From positions 1 through 63,182 of the forward strand of contig NZ_LUUG01000054.1 in NCBI RefSeq assembly GCF_001644035.1: a stretch of 63,182 nt of DNA. Direction: 5' to 3'. Of the stretch, positions 37,039-46,101 are shown piece by piece; the stretch's first letter is position 1; each line of letters starts with the position of its first letter. The notes beneath the pieces are model-generated. The model searched no databases. It was given only the letters and a program-made list of their open reading frames with translations, and had not been told where the DNA came from. The position numbers were made by a program, and so were the translations under genes. This DNA is from Methylomonas methanica (GTDB lineage: Bacteria > Pseudomonadota > Gammaproteobacteria > Methylococcales > Methylomonadaceae).

Positions 37039-37539
37039 CTAAATTTGGTAAATAGACTGGAGCATGACGATAGTGTCCGCTGTGCCGCCGGTTGCTCTGG
37101 CGGTAATTCGATAGTTGTGAGTTCCTGGACATGCTGCTGGTGCGGGTAAGCAGCCTAGGTCTTCGATTATGTAACGGGGATTGGCGCTCAGGTTTGATAA
37201 AACGCCGGTGTAAAGTACCGAGTCGTTGTCGTTCCAGTTGATGCTGTCCCAAACTTCAGAGGTTTCCGCCGTCGCGGTATTGCAATCCTTATCGCGCGGA
37301 TTGAATCTGCCGCCGGCAGCGCTGCATGTGAAAGTATGTGTGGTTAGCCAGGTTTCCCCCGCTTGTAAAGCAGATTCCGCAGCTTGAAAGGCGAGATTGC
37401 GGTCACGCATATTGCCGGCCATTTTCTCTTCCAGGCTTGTTACATTGGTGCCTGTTACGCCAATTATCGTCAGAAGCATCAGCATGATTAAGCTGACGAT
37501 TAGCACCGCACCGGTCTGTTTTGTCTTCGGGTTATTCAC
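37039..37539 (-). CDS. pilX: PilX, minor pilin
   Basis: A 166-aa PilX-type minor pilin. The N-terminus is QTGAVLIVSLIMLMLLTIIGVTGTN, followed by LEEKMAGNMRDRNLAFQAAESALQAGE. This is the classic PilX N-region, which lacks a Glu5 and carries the AAESAL helix. The C-terminal part contains a CLPAPAACPG segment. It lies between pilW and pilY1 and should join the pilus-tip priming complex. Confidence 0.92.
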   Translation of the reverse strand: MNNPKTKQTGAVLIVSLIMLMLLTIIGVTGTNVTSLEEKMAGNMRDRNLAFQAAESALQAGETWLTTHTFTCSAAGGRFNPRDKDCNTATAETSEVWDSINWNDNDSVLYTGVLSNLSANPRYIIEDLGCLPAPAACPGTHNYRITARATGGTADTIVMLQSIYQI

Positions 37540-37547
37540 GGCGCCCC

Positions 37548-38615
37548 CTATTGCAGCCGATTACGCACTGCAAGCGTCGCGTTGAACACGCGACGAATTC
37601 GCCGGTCGCCAGGGTTGATGCCGGTGGCTCCGTTGTAATCGTAAGTGAGGGTTTGCGAGGCTAGATTCTCACTGGTGCGCGCCAAGATTGAGATACGCAC
37701 ACTGGCTACAGCGGTGATATCGGTGACGTTAGCGGCGGTTTTATATTGGTTGGCTACCCCATCGGCATCAGTATCTTCACCATAGAGAATTTGCAGGTTT
37801 TCGATGCCATCCAGTATTTCAACGGGATTGCTGCTACTTGCAGCCTTAGTGTTGTCGTATCGCCAAAGCGCAGGTTCGCCGCTTGCGCCGGGACGAATGA
37901 AATAGCTGTAGGCTCGATAGGTGAAGACTTCCGCCGTAGTTTTGTAACATGGTGGGGAGGCACAAGTTGCCGGTAAAGACACTGCATTGTGCTTTATCAG
38001 TGTCGATGTGGTGCCTGTTGTTGCGCGGAAAAGATCGGCGTTAGTGCAACTAGATATGAGCACGGGATCGCCATCAGCGATACCACAAGTGTTTGGGCTA
38101 GTGATATGAATATCATCGGTCGAGCTGGTCATATTTTGCGACAAGTAACCACCGCAACTTTCGCCGTAAACTACAGTGATTACATCAGAGCCTGGTGTAA
38201 CCGGAGTAGCCAAAACCGATAAAGCCACAGGTAAGGTTGGTGACCATGTAGTGGTTGCTGGGGACGCTTCGCTACCGTTGTAGCCAACGAGGATTGTGGC
38301 AGGCGTTGGCGACGAGATAGCCGGCGCCGCATACGGGGAGGTAATTGCTGTTGTTGCGGTATTGGTGGGTGTTAAAGCAGTTACAGATATACAGCCTTGA
38401 AAACCGCTTAAGCGCAAATCCTTGCTGAGAATTTCCAATGCATAACGGCTGTTTTCTTGTAATCGGGATAAGCCTTCTTGCATTCCGTAAGTCTGCTTGG
38501 CATTCACGAAAATCTTGATTACCCCTCCCAGCAAAAACGCACCGAGTAGCAGTGCAATCATAATTTCTATGAGAGTCATACCTGTTTGCAGGGAACGGAT
38601 CTGATTTTTTTTCAT
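37548..38615 (-). CDS. pilW: PilW, minor pilin
   Basis: A 355-aa PilW homolog. The prepilin motif is GMTLIEIMIALLLGAFLLGGVIKIF with Glu5, followed by YGMQEGLSRLQENSRYALEILSKDLRLSGFQGC, highly typical of PilW. The large C-terminal domain includes ILDGIENLQILYGED and a closing RRVFNATLAVRNR. It overlaps pilV by 4 bases and is 8 bp from pilX. Confidence 0.93.
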   Translation of the reverse strand: MKKNQIRSLQTGMTLIEIMIALLLGAFLLGGVIKIFVNAKQTYGMQEGLSRLQENSRYALEILSKDLRLSGFQGCISVTALTPTNTATTAITSPYAAPAISSPTPATILVGYNGSEASPATTTWSPTLPVALSVLATPVTPGSDVITVVYGESCGGYLSQNMTSSTDDIHITSPNTCGIADGDPVLISSCTNADLFRATTGTTSTLIKHNAVSLPATCASPPCYKTTAEVFTYRAYSYFIRPGASGEPALWRYDNTKAASSSNPVEILDGIENLQILYGEDTDADGVANQYKTAANVTDITAVASVRISILARTSENLASQTLTYDYNGATGINPGDRRIRRVFNATLAVRNRLQ

Positions 38616-39082
38616 GGCTGAAAACTCATTACAAACCGTTGCGTAGCCGCCCCATCGTGGTCGTCATCCCACCAAATTTTTACCGCGTACGCTTCACCTA
38701 TCCCGTCGCAGTTGTGTGCGGATTTTGAATTTCCATCCCCAGGGGTTTTGTCTTTACAAACTACCCCTTCGCCGCTGGGTAATTGACTGCTTAATTGGCT
38801 GTTCCATTGCTTTAGATCGTAACCTGCCATTTGCGCAGGTGTACAGGTGTTTGCCACGCAATCATTATTCGTTTCCCCTTGATTGTTGTAGTCGCCCACT
38901 GAATTTGCGCGGACTCGATCAGCTATATCGTAAGCAAGTAAGGTGGCCTGAGAGCGGAAATACGCGCTTTGGTTATTTCGTAGGCTTGTCGATTGCAAGC
39001 CGGCCAAGCCAAGCAAACCCAGCGCAAGAATCACCACCGCGATCAAGACTTCTATTAATGTAAAACCGTTGGCTGTTTTCAT
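38612..39082 (-). CDS. pilV: PilV, minor pilin
   Basis: A 156-aa minor pilin. The prepilin motif is NGFTLIEVLIAVVILALGLLGLAGLQ, then SLRNNQSAYFRSQATLLAYDIADRVRANS, diagnostic of PilV. Several cysteines lie in the C-terminal half (NDCVANTC, GVVCKD, HNCDG). It shares a 4-base overlap with pilW. Confidence 0.93.
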   Translation of the reverse strand: MKTANGFTLIEVLIAVVILALGLLGLAGLQSTSLRNNQSAYFRSQATLLAYDIADRVRANSVGDYNNQGETNNDCVANTCTPAQMAGYDLKQWNSQLSSQLPSGEGVVCKDKTPGDGNSKSAHNCDGIGEAYAVKIWWDDDHDGAATQRFVMSFQP

Positions 39083-39088
39083 GGGTAA

Positions 39089-39721
39089 CTAAAATGGGGG
39101 TAAGCAAGAAGTGATATTCGAAGCGGTGCTTGCCACCGTGTCAGTGTTTGGTATGCCGTCATTGTTGGTATCGAGGCCCATGCGGACTCGACCTATCGAG
39201 TTGACGATAATTAGTCTGGAAGTGTTTGCTTCTGGAGTGTTGTTGCTGTCGCTGTTGTTACAAATCACAAAGCTGCCGTTGGTATTGCTTTGCCCGGATG
39301 GGGTAAATCGAATGAAGTTGGAAAAATTATTTCCGCGCAGGGTATAAGAGGCGCTTAGCGCCGCATAAGTTTTTAGAAGTTCATCATTGCCTGTGTCGAA
39401 CTCTCCATTTTCATTTGCGTCCGTGAAAACATCCCAGCCTTGCTCCCAGTTAGCTGAAGCCCATGCTGTTAGATTTAAGTGCGTCGACGATTTGTCGTCA
39501 ACTTTGCGCACTGTCACCGATCTACCACGTTTTACCGCCTCGCTTCGCGCTAAATTCAACGCTGTGACTAATTCGTTTGCTGATGTTGTCAAGCGGTTGC
39601 TAGAGATAATCGACGTAAAGCTTGGAATTGCAATACCCACCAGAATGCCGGCGATGGCGATGGTCACCATCAGCTCAACCAACGTGAATCCTTTAGATGT
39701 TTCGGTGAATAATTTTTGCAT
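39089..39721 (-). CDS. fimU: FimU/FimT-type minor pilin (GspH domain)
   Basis: A 210-aa GspH/FimT-family minor pilin. The leader is TSKGFTLVELMVTIAIAGILVGIAIPSF, then LTTSANELVTALNLARSEAVKRGRSVTVRK, the GspH signature. A late cysteine pair is present (VICNNS and SCLPPF). It is the first gene of fimU-pilV-pilW-pilX-pilY1-pilE, the order known from Pseudomonas. The operon promoter must lie in the 39722-40133 region. Confidence 0.9.
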   Translation of the reverse strand: MQKLFTETSKGFTLVELMVTIAIAGILVGIAIPSFTSIISSNRLTTSANELVTALNLARSEAVKRGRSVTVRKVDDKSSTHLNLTAWASANWEQGWDVFTDANENGEFDTGNDELLKTYAALSASYTLRGNNFSNFIRFTPSGQSNTNGSFVICNNSDSNNTPEANTSRLIIVNSIGRVRMGLDTNNDGIPNTDTVASTASNITSCLPPF

Positions 39722-40133
39722 AATTTATTTGATTGTGACTCAGGTAATTGGGCGGAAATGAACTCAAATTTAACTGCTGTTATTTGCCGTTCCGACCTCT
39801 GAAAAGTGCTTTTCCAAAGTTGGTGCAGGAAAGCGTTGGCTCGTCAAAATCGAATTTGAAGATAGCACAGGATTTAACAAAGTTATGCGAGTTAAACCAC
39901 AATCGTAGTGCGAGTGTTTACGGATTTTCGCCAAGATAGCGATGTAGGCAACGAAACGTCTGAGATTTTTAAAATGAGTGTTTTTCGGCAAGATCAACTT
40001 TCTCTAACTACAATCTTAGCTGAGCTTAGCTACAATCTCAGCAAAGTAAATCTGATCAAGGTGAACTGACAATGGCAGTCTGAAAGGATTTAACAGTTTT
40101 AAACTATGTTCGATAAATTTGGAGGAGAAAATT
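39722..40133. other. Divergent control region between pilus and chemotaxis operons
   Basis: About 410 bp without a credible gene, holding the promoters of fimU (minus) and cheY (plus). It is AT-rich, and the only structured element I found is the pair of direct repeats at 40008-40042. No clear sigma-28 or sigma-54 promoter could be assigned by eye. Confidence 0.6.
40008..40042 (+). promoter_or_regulatory. Direct repeat upstream of the chemotaxis operon
   Basis: ctacaatcttagc (40008-40020) and ctacaatctcagc (40030-40042) match at 12 of 13 positions with a 22-bp period, two helical turns. The spacer forms an imperfect gctgag/cttagc palindrome with the repeats. The arrangement suits a dimeric transcription factor bound twice on the same DNA face, about 90-125 bp before cheY. 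Confidence 0.45.
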
Positions 40134-40496
40134 GTGGCAACAATTCTTGCTGTAGACGATTCCGCATCAATGAGGCAGATGGTGGCGTTTACCTTAAAAG
40201 GCGCGGGTTACAACGTGGTGGAAGCGGTGGACGGAGCGGATGCCTTGAACAAAGCTAAAGCGCAAGCCTTTGATTGCGTTGTTACCGATGTGAATATGCC
40301 CAATAAGGACGGAATCGAGTTGATTAGAGACTTGCGGGCTTTGCCCAACTACAAGTTTACGCCGATGTTGATGCTGACTACAGAGGCTGGAACGGATAAA
40401 AAGCAGCAGGGCAAAGATGCCGGTGCGACCGGGTGGATTGTAAAGCCATTCAATCCCGACCAGCTCTTGAAAACCATCAAAAAAGTGATGGGTTAA
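40134..40496 (+). CDS. cheY: CheY-type response regulator
   Basis: A single receiver domain of 120 aa. It has the acidic pocket (ILAVDDSAS), the phosphoacceptor in CVVTDVNMPNKDG, the Thr switch in LMLTTEAG, and the lysine in WIVKPFNPDQLL. Start: GTG 40134 (MATILAVDD), preceded by GGAGGAG with 6-base spacing; a TTG at 40119 would include the RBS in the coding region. It is the first gene of the chemotaxis operon and the likely phosphorylation target of the next gene, CheA. Confidence 0.93.
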   Translation: MATILAVDDSASMRQMVAFTLKGAGYNVVEAVDGADALNKAKAQAFDCVVTDVNMPNKDGIELIRDLRALPNYKFTPMLMLTTEAGTDKKQQGKDAGATGWIVKPFNPDQLLKTIKKVMG

Positions 40497-40535
40497 ATAT
40501 CCGCCTCTTCAGAGATATCAGCACTGGGTAATTCT

Positions 40536-42626
40536 ATGTCAATCGATATGGCTCAATTTCATCAGGTTTTTTTCGAAGAAAGTTTCGAAGGGCTTGACGC
40601 GATGGAATCGGGGTTGCTCAATCTTGATTTGGGGGATGTTAACGCCGAAGACATCAACACAATTTTCCGCGCAGCGCATTCGATAAAAGGCGGTAGCGGA
40701 ACGTTCGGTTTTACCTCTGTTTCGGACTTTACCCACGTCATGGAGACCTTGCTCGATGAAATGCGGGACGGGCGTAGAAAAATCACGCAACCGGCGGTCG
40801 ATGTGTTGTTGGGGTCAGTCGATTGTCTGAGAGATATGCTGCAATCGATACAAAACGGCAGCGAAGTTGACCAGTCCGATGTCGCTGAGCATAAGTTCGC
40901 TTTGGATAACGAGCTGAACAATGCCGCGCAGAGTTCCTCGGCTGGAAAACACACTCCAGAAGCCTTAGCGTCAAACAGCGCTGCGGCTTTACCTGCTGAT
41001 GAATCAAAGCAAATAGCGGGTTGGGTTATCGCCTTCAGTCCGCATTTACATTTGCTGAAGACCGGTAACGAACCGGTGCGGATGTTTAGGGAGCTGGCAT
41101 CCTTGGGGCATTTGACGACAACTGTCGATTTACAAGGGGTACCCGATCTTTACGATTTGGATCCTGAAGAGTGTCATCTATCCTGGAAATTGAGTGTTTT
41201 GGGCGATATTCCGGAGACAGAAATCGACGAGATTTTCGATTGGGTCGAAGACGATTGCGATTTGGCTAAACAACCCATTTATCAAACGCCAACAGAAGCG
41301 CCGCCATTACACAGCGCTCCAGACGTAGCGATAAATCCCGCAGCAAATTGCGTTTCCAAAGACGTAAGCCCAGAGCTGACGAGTGCCGAAGAATCCGAGT
41401 CGAATTCGCTAGAGCGTAAAAGCGGCAAAAAAGAGGACGCAAAAGCCGCACCGAAAGGTTCAAGTTCCATACGTGTGGATACCAGTAAAATCGATACCTT
41501 GATCAATATGGTGGGGGAGTTGGTTATTACGCAATCCATGCTCAGCTTATTAGGCGAGCATTTCGAACTGAATAAACTGGATCAATTGAAAAACGGTCTT
41601 TCTCAGCTAGAACGGCACACCCGCGAGCTGCAGGAAAGCGTGATGAATATACGCATGCTACCTATCAGCTTTGTGTTTAGTCGTTTCCCGCGACTGGCGC
41701 ATGATATCAGCAGCAAACTCGGCAAAAAAATCGAACTCAAATTGGTGGGTGAAAATACCGAAGTGGATAAGACAGTCGTCGAACTGCTCAGCGATCCCTT
41801 GGTTCATTTAGTCAGAAACAGTCTGGATCACGGCATTGAAATGCCCGATGTCAGGCTGGCGGCAGGAAAACCTGAAACGGGTACGGTCACGCTGGAAGCC
41901 TATCATCGCGGCGGGAATATAGTGATTGAAGTGGCTGACGATGGTAAAGGCCTCGACAAGGATAAATTGCGGGCCAAAGCAATTGAAAAGGGTCTGATCG
42001 ATGCCGATGCAATCTTGAGCGATAAGCAAACATATGAGCTTATTTTTATGCCCGGGTTCTCTACAGCCGAAAAGCTTACCGATATTTCCGGTCGCGGGGT
42101 GGGGATGGATGTGGTTCGGCGCAATATCCAGGCTTTGGGCGGTAACATAGAAATCCTTTCCGAGTTAGGTAAAGGATCCACCATTTCCATTCACCTGCCG
42201 CTTACTCTGGCTATCCTTGATGGTCAGTCGATTGCGGTTGGTGATGAAACCTACATTTTACCCTTGGGTTCTATTATCGAGTCGCTCCACGTTAAGGAGG
42301 ACAGGCTCAATCGGGTGGCTGGCAAAGGAGAAACCTTCCTGTTACGCGGCCAATATCTGCCGATTATCAGAATGCATCAAATTTTTAATGTACTCACTGC
42401 GAAAACCACCAAGCTTACCGAAGGTTTAATAGTTGTCGTAGAAGGACAAGGTTTGCGTTGCGGATTGTTCGTGGATGATCTACTTGGGCAGCAGCAAGTG
42501 GTGATCAAGTCACTGGAAGCGAATTATCGACGTATCGAAGGCGTATCCGGAGCAACTATTCTGGGCGATGGTTCGGTGGCTCTGATACTTGATATCCCCG
42601 GTCTGGTGCGTTTAGCCAATCAATAA
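40536..42626 (+). CDS. cheA: CheA histidine kinase
   Basis: A 696-aa chemotaxis kinase. P1 has the phospho-histidine H48 in FRAAHSIKGGSGTFGF. A P2-like domain occupies about residues 160-245 (GWVIAFSPHLHLLKTGNEPVRMF). After a charged linker come the P3 dimerisation helices (DTLINMVGELVITQS), the P4 ATP-binding domain with N-box (DPLVHLVRNSLDHGIE), G1 (VADDGKGLD) and G2 (SGRGVGMDVV), and P5 (CheW-like). All catalytic motifs are intact. It works with the two CheW proteins and the MCPs encoded downstream. Confidence 0.95.
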   Translation: MSIDMAQFHQVFFEESFEGLDAMESGLLNLDLGDVNAEDINTIFRAAHSIKGGSGTFGFTSVSDFTHVMETLLDEMRDGRRKITQPAVDVLLGSVDCLRDMLQSIQNGSEVDQSDVAEHKFALDNELNNAAQSSSAGKHTPEALASNSAAALPADESKQIAGWVIAFSPHLHLLKTGNEPVRMFRELASLGHLTTTVDLQGVPDLYDLDPEECHLSWKLSVLGDIPETEIDEIFDWVEDDCDLAKQPIYQTPTEAPPLHSAPDVAINPAANCVSKDVSPELTSAEESESNSLERKSGKKEDAKAAPKGSSSIRVDTSKIDTLINMVGELVITQSMLSLLGEHFELNKLDQLKNGLSQLERHTRELQESVMNIRMLPISFVFSRFPRLAHDISSKLGKKIELKLVGENTEVDKTVVELLSDPLVHLVRNSLDHGIEMPDVRLAAGKPETGTVTLEAYHRGGNIVIEVADDGKGLDKDKLRAKAIEKGLIDADAILSDKQTYELIFMPGFSTAEKLTDISGRGVGMDVVRRNIQALGGNIEILSELGKGSTISIHLPLTLAILDGQSIAVGDETYILPLGSIIESLHVKEDRLNRVAGKGETFLLRGQYLPIIRMHQIFNVLTAKTTKLTEGLIVVVEGQGLRCGLFVDDLLGQQQVVIKSLEANYRRIEGVSGATILGDGSVALILDIPGLVRLANQ

Positions 42627-42645
42627 ACCTAATCTTAAGCGTGTC

Positions 42646-43161
42646 ATGTCCGAAATAATCGAACTTAGCAGTGCAGACCAGCAAGATGCAAAAAGGTTGG
42701 ACACTAGTTTGCAGTTTTTAAGCTTTACCTTGGGCCAGGAAGAATATGGCGTGGATATTCTGCGAGTTCAGGAAATTCGCAGTTGGGAACCGGTGTCGCG
42801 AATTCCTAATGTGCCAAGCTACGAAAAAGGCGTGGTCAATCTACGCGGTGCGATTGTGCCTATCATCGATTTACGCGAGCGCTTTCAACTGGGACACAGC
42901 GATTATTCGCCTTTGACGGTAGTTGTGGTCTTGCAAGCGCGAATGGCCGATAAAACCAGAATCATCGGGGTTGTGGTGGATTCTGTTTCCGATGTTGTCG
43001 ATGTCAATAAAAAAAGTATCCAGAGCGCACCGAATTTTGGCGCAAAAGTCAGTACTGAATTTATTAATGGCTTGGTTTCGGTAAGCGGCCGAATGGTGAT
43101 GCTGTTGGATGTAGATAAATTATTAAAACTTGATGGCCTGGATGGTGAAGATGAAAGTTGA
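42646..43161 (+). CDS. cheW: CheW adaptor, first copy
   Basis: A 171-aa CheW adaptor linking MCPs to CheA. It has FTLGQEEYGVDILRVQEIRSWEPVSRIPN, GVVNLRGAIVPIIDLRERF, the VVVDSVSDVVDV segment, and a closing MVMLLDVDKLLK. It lies between cheA and the PAS-MCP gene. A second CheW follows that MCP gene, so array composition may be mixed. Confidence 0.94.
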   Translation: MSEIIELSSADQQDAKRLDTSLQFLSFTLGQEEYGVDILRVQEIRSWEPVSRIPNVPSYEKGVVNLRGAIVPIIDLRERFQLGHSDYSPLTVVVVLQARMADKTRIIGVVVDSVSDVVDVNKKSIQSAPNFGAKVSTEFINGLVSVSGRMVMLLDVDKLLKLDGLDGEDES

Positions 43162-43203
43162 AAAAAGAGCTGTTTATGGCTGGGTTGTAACGGAGGATAT
43201 GCA

Positions 43204-45549
43204 ATGAAACTCAATCACCCTGTGACCGATCGCGAAGTCTTAATGAAGCCAGGCACCATTTTGGTCACGCGCACCAATTTGAAAGGCATTATTACCTATG
43301 CAAACGACGCTTTTATCGAAATCAGCGGCTTTAGCAAAGATGAGCTGGTCGGGGCCAATCACAATATGGTTCGGCATCCTGACATGCCGCCGGCGGCATT
43401 CCAAGATTTATGGGATTGTTTGAAGGCTGGGCGCCCATGGACCGCACCTGTCAAAAATAGGACCAAATCCGGAGACTACTACTGGGTAGAAGCCAACGTT
43501 ACGCCGGTTTTTAAGAATGGCAAAGTACAGGAATATCTGTCGGTTCGTTATGCGCCATCCCGAGAACAAATTCAACAAGCCGAGTCCTTATACGAAAAAC
43601 TGAATGCCAACAAAGCCACAATACGGCCGACCGGGATTAGTGCGGTAATCAAAAAATTGCTGGAATTGGGCTTGTGGAAAAAAGTCGGGATTATCTACCT
43701 GATCTTCTTGTTGCCGACGATCAATTCAATCTACGATCATTATCTTGAACAAAAATACCCGGAGATGTTCCTGTTTTTGGGCTTGGCCGGATTTGCATCA
43801 ATATTGGGATATTCGGTGATTCGTAGTGTTGTAAAGGCTTTAGAGAATTCGATACGCATTTGTTACCGGATGGCGGATGAACAATTCAGAAATACCATAG
43901 ATCTGGATCGCGGCGATGAAATAGGCGACTTCTATCGGGCCTTATACGGCATGCAGGTTAAATTGAATTCTGATTTGGCTTATTCCAAACAGGTAGCGTC
44001 AGAAGCGATGCGGATTAAACAAGCGCTCGACAATGTGCAGTCCTGCGTCATGGTGGCTAACAACGATTTAGACATCATTTATATGAATAAGACCGTAGCG
44101 GAAATGTTTCAAAATGCCGAAGCGGACATTCGCAAACAATTGCCTGAATTTGATGCCAGCAAGCTGATGGGCGCAAATATCGATCAATTCCATAAAAAAC
44201 CGGCGCATCAACGCGGTTTGTTAGCAAACCTATCCAGCACGTTTAGTTCGGCGTTGGTGATTGGCGGTCGACACATGAATATCGTTGCCAATCCGGTTAA
44301 GAGCGACGAAAACGAACGCATTGGTATCGTGGTTGAGTGGCTAGATCGAACACATGAAGTTAAAATTGAGCAGGAAATTGCCAGCATTGTTGAAGAAGTC
44401 AAGGCCGGCGAGCTATCTAGTCGGATCGAACTAGCTGATAAACAAGGCTTTTTTGAAACGCTTAGCGAAGGCATCAACGAATTGACCGATGTGATAGAAA
44501 ATGTATTCAGAGATGTCGGCAGCACCATGCAAAGCATGGCGGCAGGCGATCTGACCAATCGAATTACTAGCGATTACCAAGGTGTCTATTTAAACTGTAA
44601 GAACGATATCAACACCACGATTGATAAGCTGAACGAGATTTTTGGTCAGGTTAGCGAGTCGGCGCACTTCATTAATAACTCATCCCAAGAAATTGCCAGC
44701 GGCAATAACAATTTATCGCAACGCGCGGAGCAACAAGCGGCGAATCTGCAACAAACCGCTGCCAGTATGGAAGAGCTGACCAGTACCGTTAAAAATAACG
44801 CTGATAACGCGCAACAAGCGAATCTCGTTGCTAATAATGCCAAAGAGCTGGCTGAAAAGGGCGGTAATGTTGTTAAGGCTGCGGTTTCCGCGATGCAAGA
44901 GATCAACGAGAGCAGCAATAAGATAGCGGATATTATCAGCGTGATCGATGAAATTGCTTTTCAAACCAATTTATTGGCTTTGAACGCTTCAGTGGAAGCT
45001 GCCAGAGCTGGCGAGCAAGGCCGAGGATTTTCGGTGGTCGCCACGGAAGTAAGGAATTTGGCTCAGCGCAGCGCTACAGCAGCGAAGGAAAGCAAAGAAC
45101 TCATTCAAACCAGTGTGCAGAAGGTCAGAGCTGGTACCGAATTTGTCAACGAAACGGGTAAATCCCTTAGCGAAATTGTCGCTGGTGTGCAAAAGGTCGG
45201 CGACATTGTGGCTCAGATTGCCGACGCCAGTGTCGAGCAGTCCGCCGGTATTGGCCAAGTCAATCAGGCCGTGGCGCAGATGGATGAAATTACCCAACAA
45301 AACGCCGCGTTAGCCGAAGAAGCATCTGCTGCCAGCGTTTCAATGAGTGACTTGTCGACCAATATGGTCGAGATGTTGGCATTTTTCAAAACAGAAAAGA
45401 AAGCTGCTGAGCATCAAGTTTCCCATCATGCAGATCGTTCTAGTGTCGTGCGGGCGGAAGCCAATAGAGCGACATCGTCGCAGCCGGTTCGTCAGCCGAG
45501 TAGTTTTAAGCAGACCTCCAATGCCGACGACGAATGGCAGGATTTTTAG
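43204..45549 (+). CDS. PAS-containing methyl-accepting chemotaxis protein (Aer-like)
   Basis: A 781-aa receptor. Residues 1-130 form an Aer-type PAS (VLMKPGTILVTRTNLKGIITYAND, MVRHPDMPPAAFQDLW), suggesting flavin-based redox or oxygen sensing. Two close membrane segments follow (about 158-205), then a second PAS-like region (about 270-385), HAMP-like helices, and the signalling domain with the tip [30 protein letters not shown]. After a long flexible linker it ends in EWQDF, a C-terminal pentapeptide of the [aromatic]-x-x-[aromatic] type that tethers CheR or CheB in other receptors. The RBS is CGGAGG. Confidence 0.92.
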   Translation: MKLNHPVTDREVLMKPGTILVTRTNLKGIITYANDAFIEISGFSKDELVGANHNMVRHPDMPPAAFQDLWDCLKAGRPWTAPVKNRTKSGDYYWVEANVTPVFKNGKVQEYLSVRYAPSREQIQQAESLYEKLNANKATIRPTGISAVIKKLLELGLWKKVGIIYLIFLLPTINSIYDHYLEQKYPEMFLFLGLAGFASILGYSVIRSVVKALENSIRICYRMADEQFRNTIDLDRGDEIGDFYRALYGMQVKLNSDLAYSKQVASEAMRIKQALDNVQSCVMVANNDLDIIYMNKTVAEMFQNAEADIRKQLPEFDASKLMGANIDQFHKKPAHQRGLLANLSSTFSSALVIGGRHMNIVANPVKSDENERIGIVVEWLDRTHEVKIEQEIASIVEEVKAGELSSRIELADKQGFFETLSEGINELTDVIENVFRDVGSTMQSMAAGDLTNRITSDYQGVYLNCKNDINTTIDKLNEIFGQVSESAHFINNSSQEIASGNNNLSQRAEQQAANLQQTAASMEELTSTVKNNADNAQQANLVANNAKELAEKGGNVVKAAVSAMQEINESSNKIADIISVIDEIAFQTNLLALNASVEAARAGEQGRGFSVVATEVRNLAQRSATAAKESKELIQTSVQKVRAGTEFVNETGKSLSEIVAGVQKVGDIVAQIADASVEQSAGIGQVNQAVAQMDEITQQNAALAEEASAASVSMSDLSTNMVEMLAFFKTEKKAAEHQVSHHADRSSVVRAEANRATSSQPVRQPSSFKQTSNADDEWQDF

Positions 45550-45594
45550 CGGAGTTGCCTGATTGACCAATACATTAGATAGGGAATAAATGCC

Positions 45595-46101
45595 ATGACA
45601 GCCGATTTAGAATCCAATCAGCACGTTGAGCAATTTCTGACTTTCGAGTTAGAGGGCGAAGCATATGGCATCGAAATTTTGAAAGTCCAAGAGATCAGGG
45701 GCTGGGAGCCGATCAGAAAAATTCCCAATACGCCTGATTTTGTTAAAGGTGCATTGAATTTACGTGGCTCCATTGTGCCGATTGTCGATCTGCGCGAACG
45801 TTTTCAGATGGAAAAAGTTGAATATACGCCCGTGACGGTAGTGATTGTGATGAGTGTCAACACTCCTTCTGGCGCCTCGGTGATGGGTATCGTCGCTGAT
45901 GCGGTATCCGATGTGTTGGATATTAAGCTGTCCGATATTAAAGAAGCACCGAATTTGGGGTCGAGAATCAATACTCAATATATGCGCGGCATGTTCGTCG
46001 GCAAGAAAAATATGGTGATGTTATTAGATGTCGACAAGCTTTTGAATCCGGAAGAGTTTGTTGATATTACCGGGCTTGCTGCTATTGCCGAGGGTAAATG
46101 A
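45595..46101 (+). CDS. cheW: CheW adaptor, second copy
   Basis: A 168-aa CheW, similar to but not identical with the gene at 42646: FELEGEAYGIEILKVQEIRGWEPIRKIPN, GALNLRGSIVPIVDLRERF, ending in MVMLLDVDKLLNPEEF. It overlaps the parA start by 4 bases, so it is coupled to the polar-localisation gene. This suggests it could play the role ParP has in Vibrio, where a CheW-like protein links arrays to ParC. That comparison is inference. Confidence 0.93.
   Translation: MTADLESNQHVEQFLTFELEGEAYGIEILKVQEIRGWEPIRKIPNTPDFVKGALNLRGSIVPIVDLRERFQMEKVEYTPVTVVIVMSVNTPSGASVMGIVADAVSDVLDIKLSDIKEAPNLGSRINTQYMRGMFVGKKNMVMLLDVDKLLNPEEFVDITGLAAIAEGK

Noticed and set aside
39985..40020. Sigma-28-like promoter before cheY
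   Set aside because: Only a loose match to TAAA and GCCGATAA with wrong bases in the -10; not supportable.
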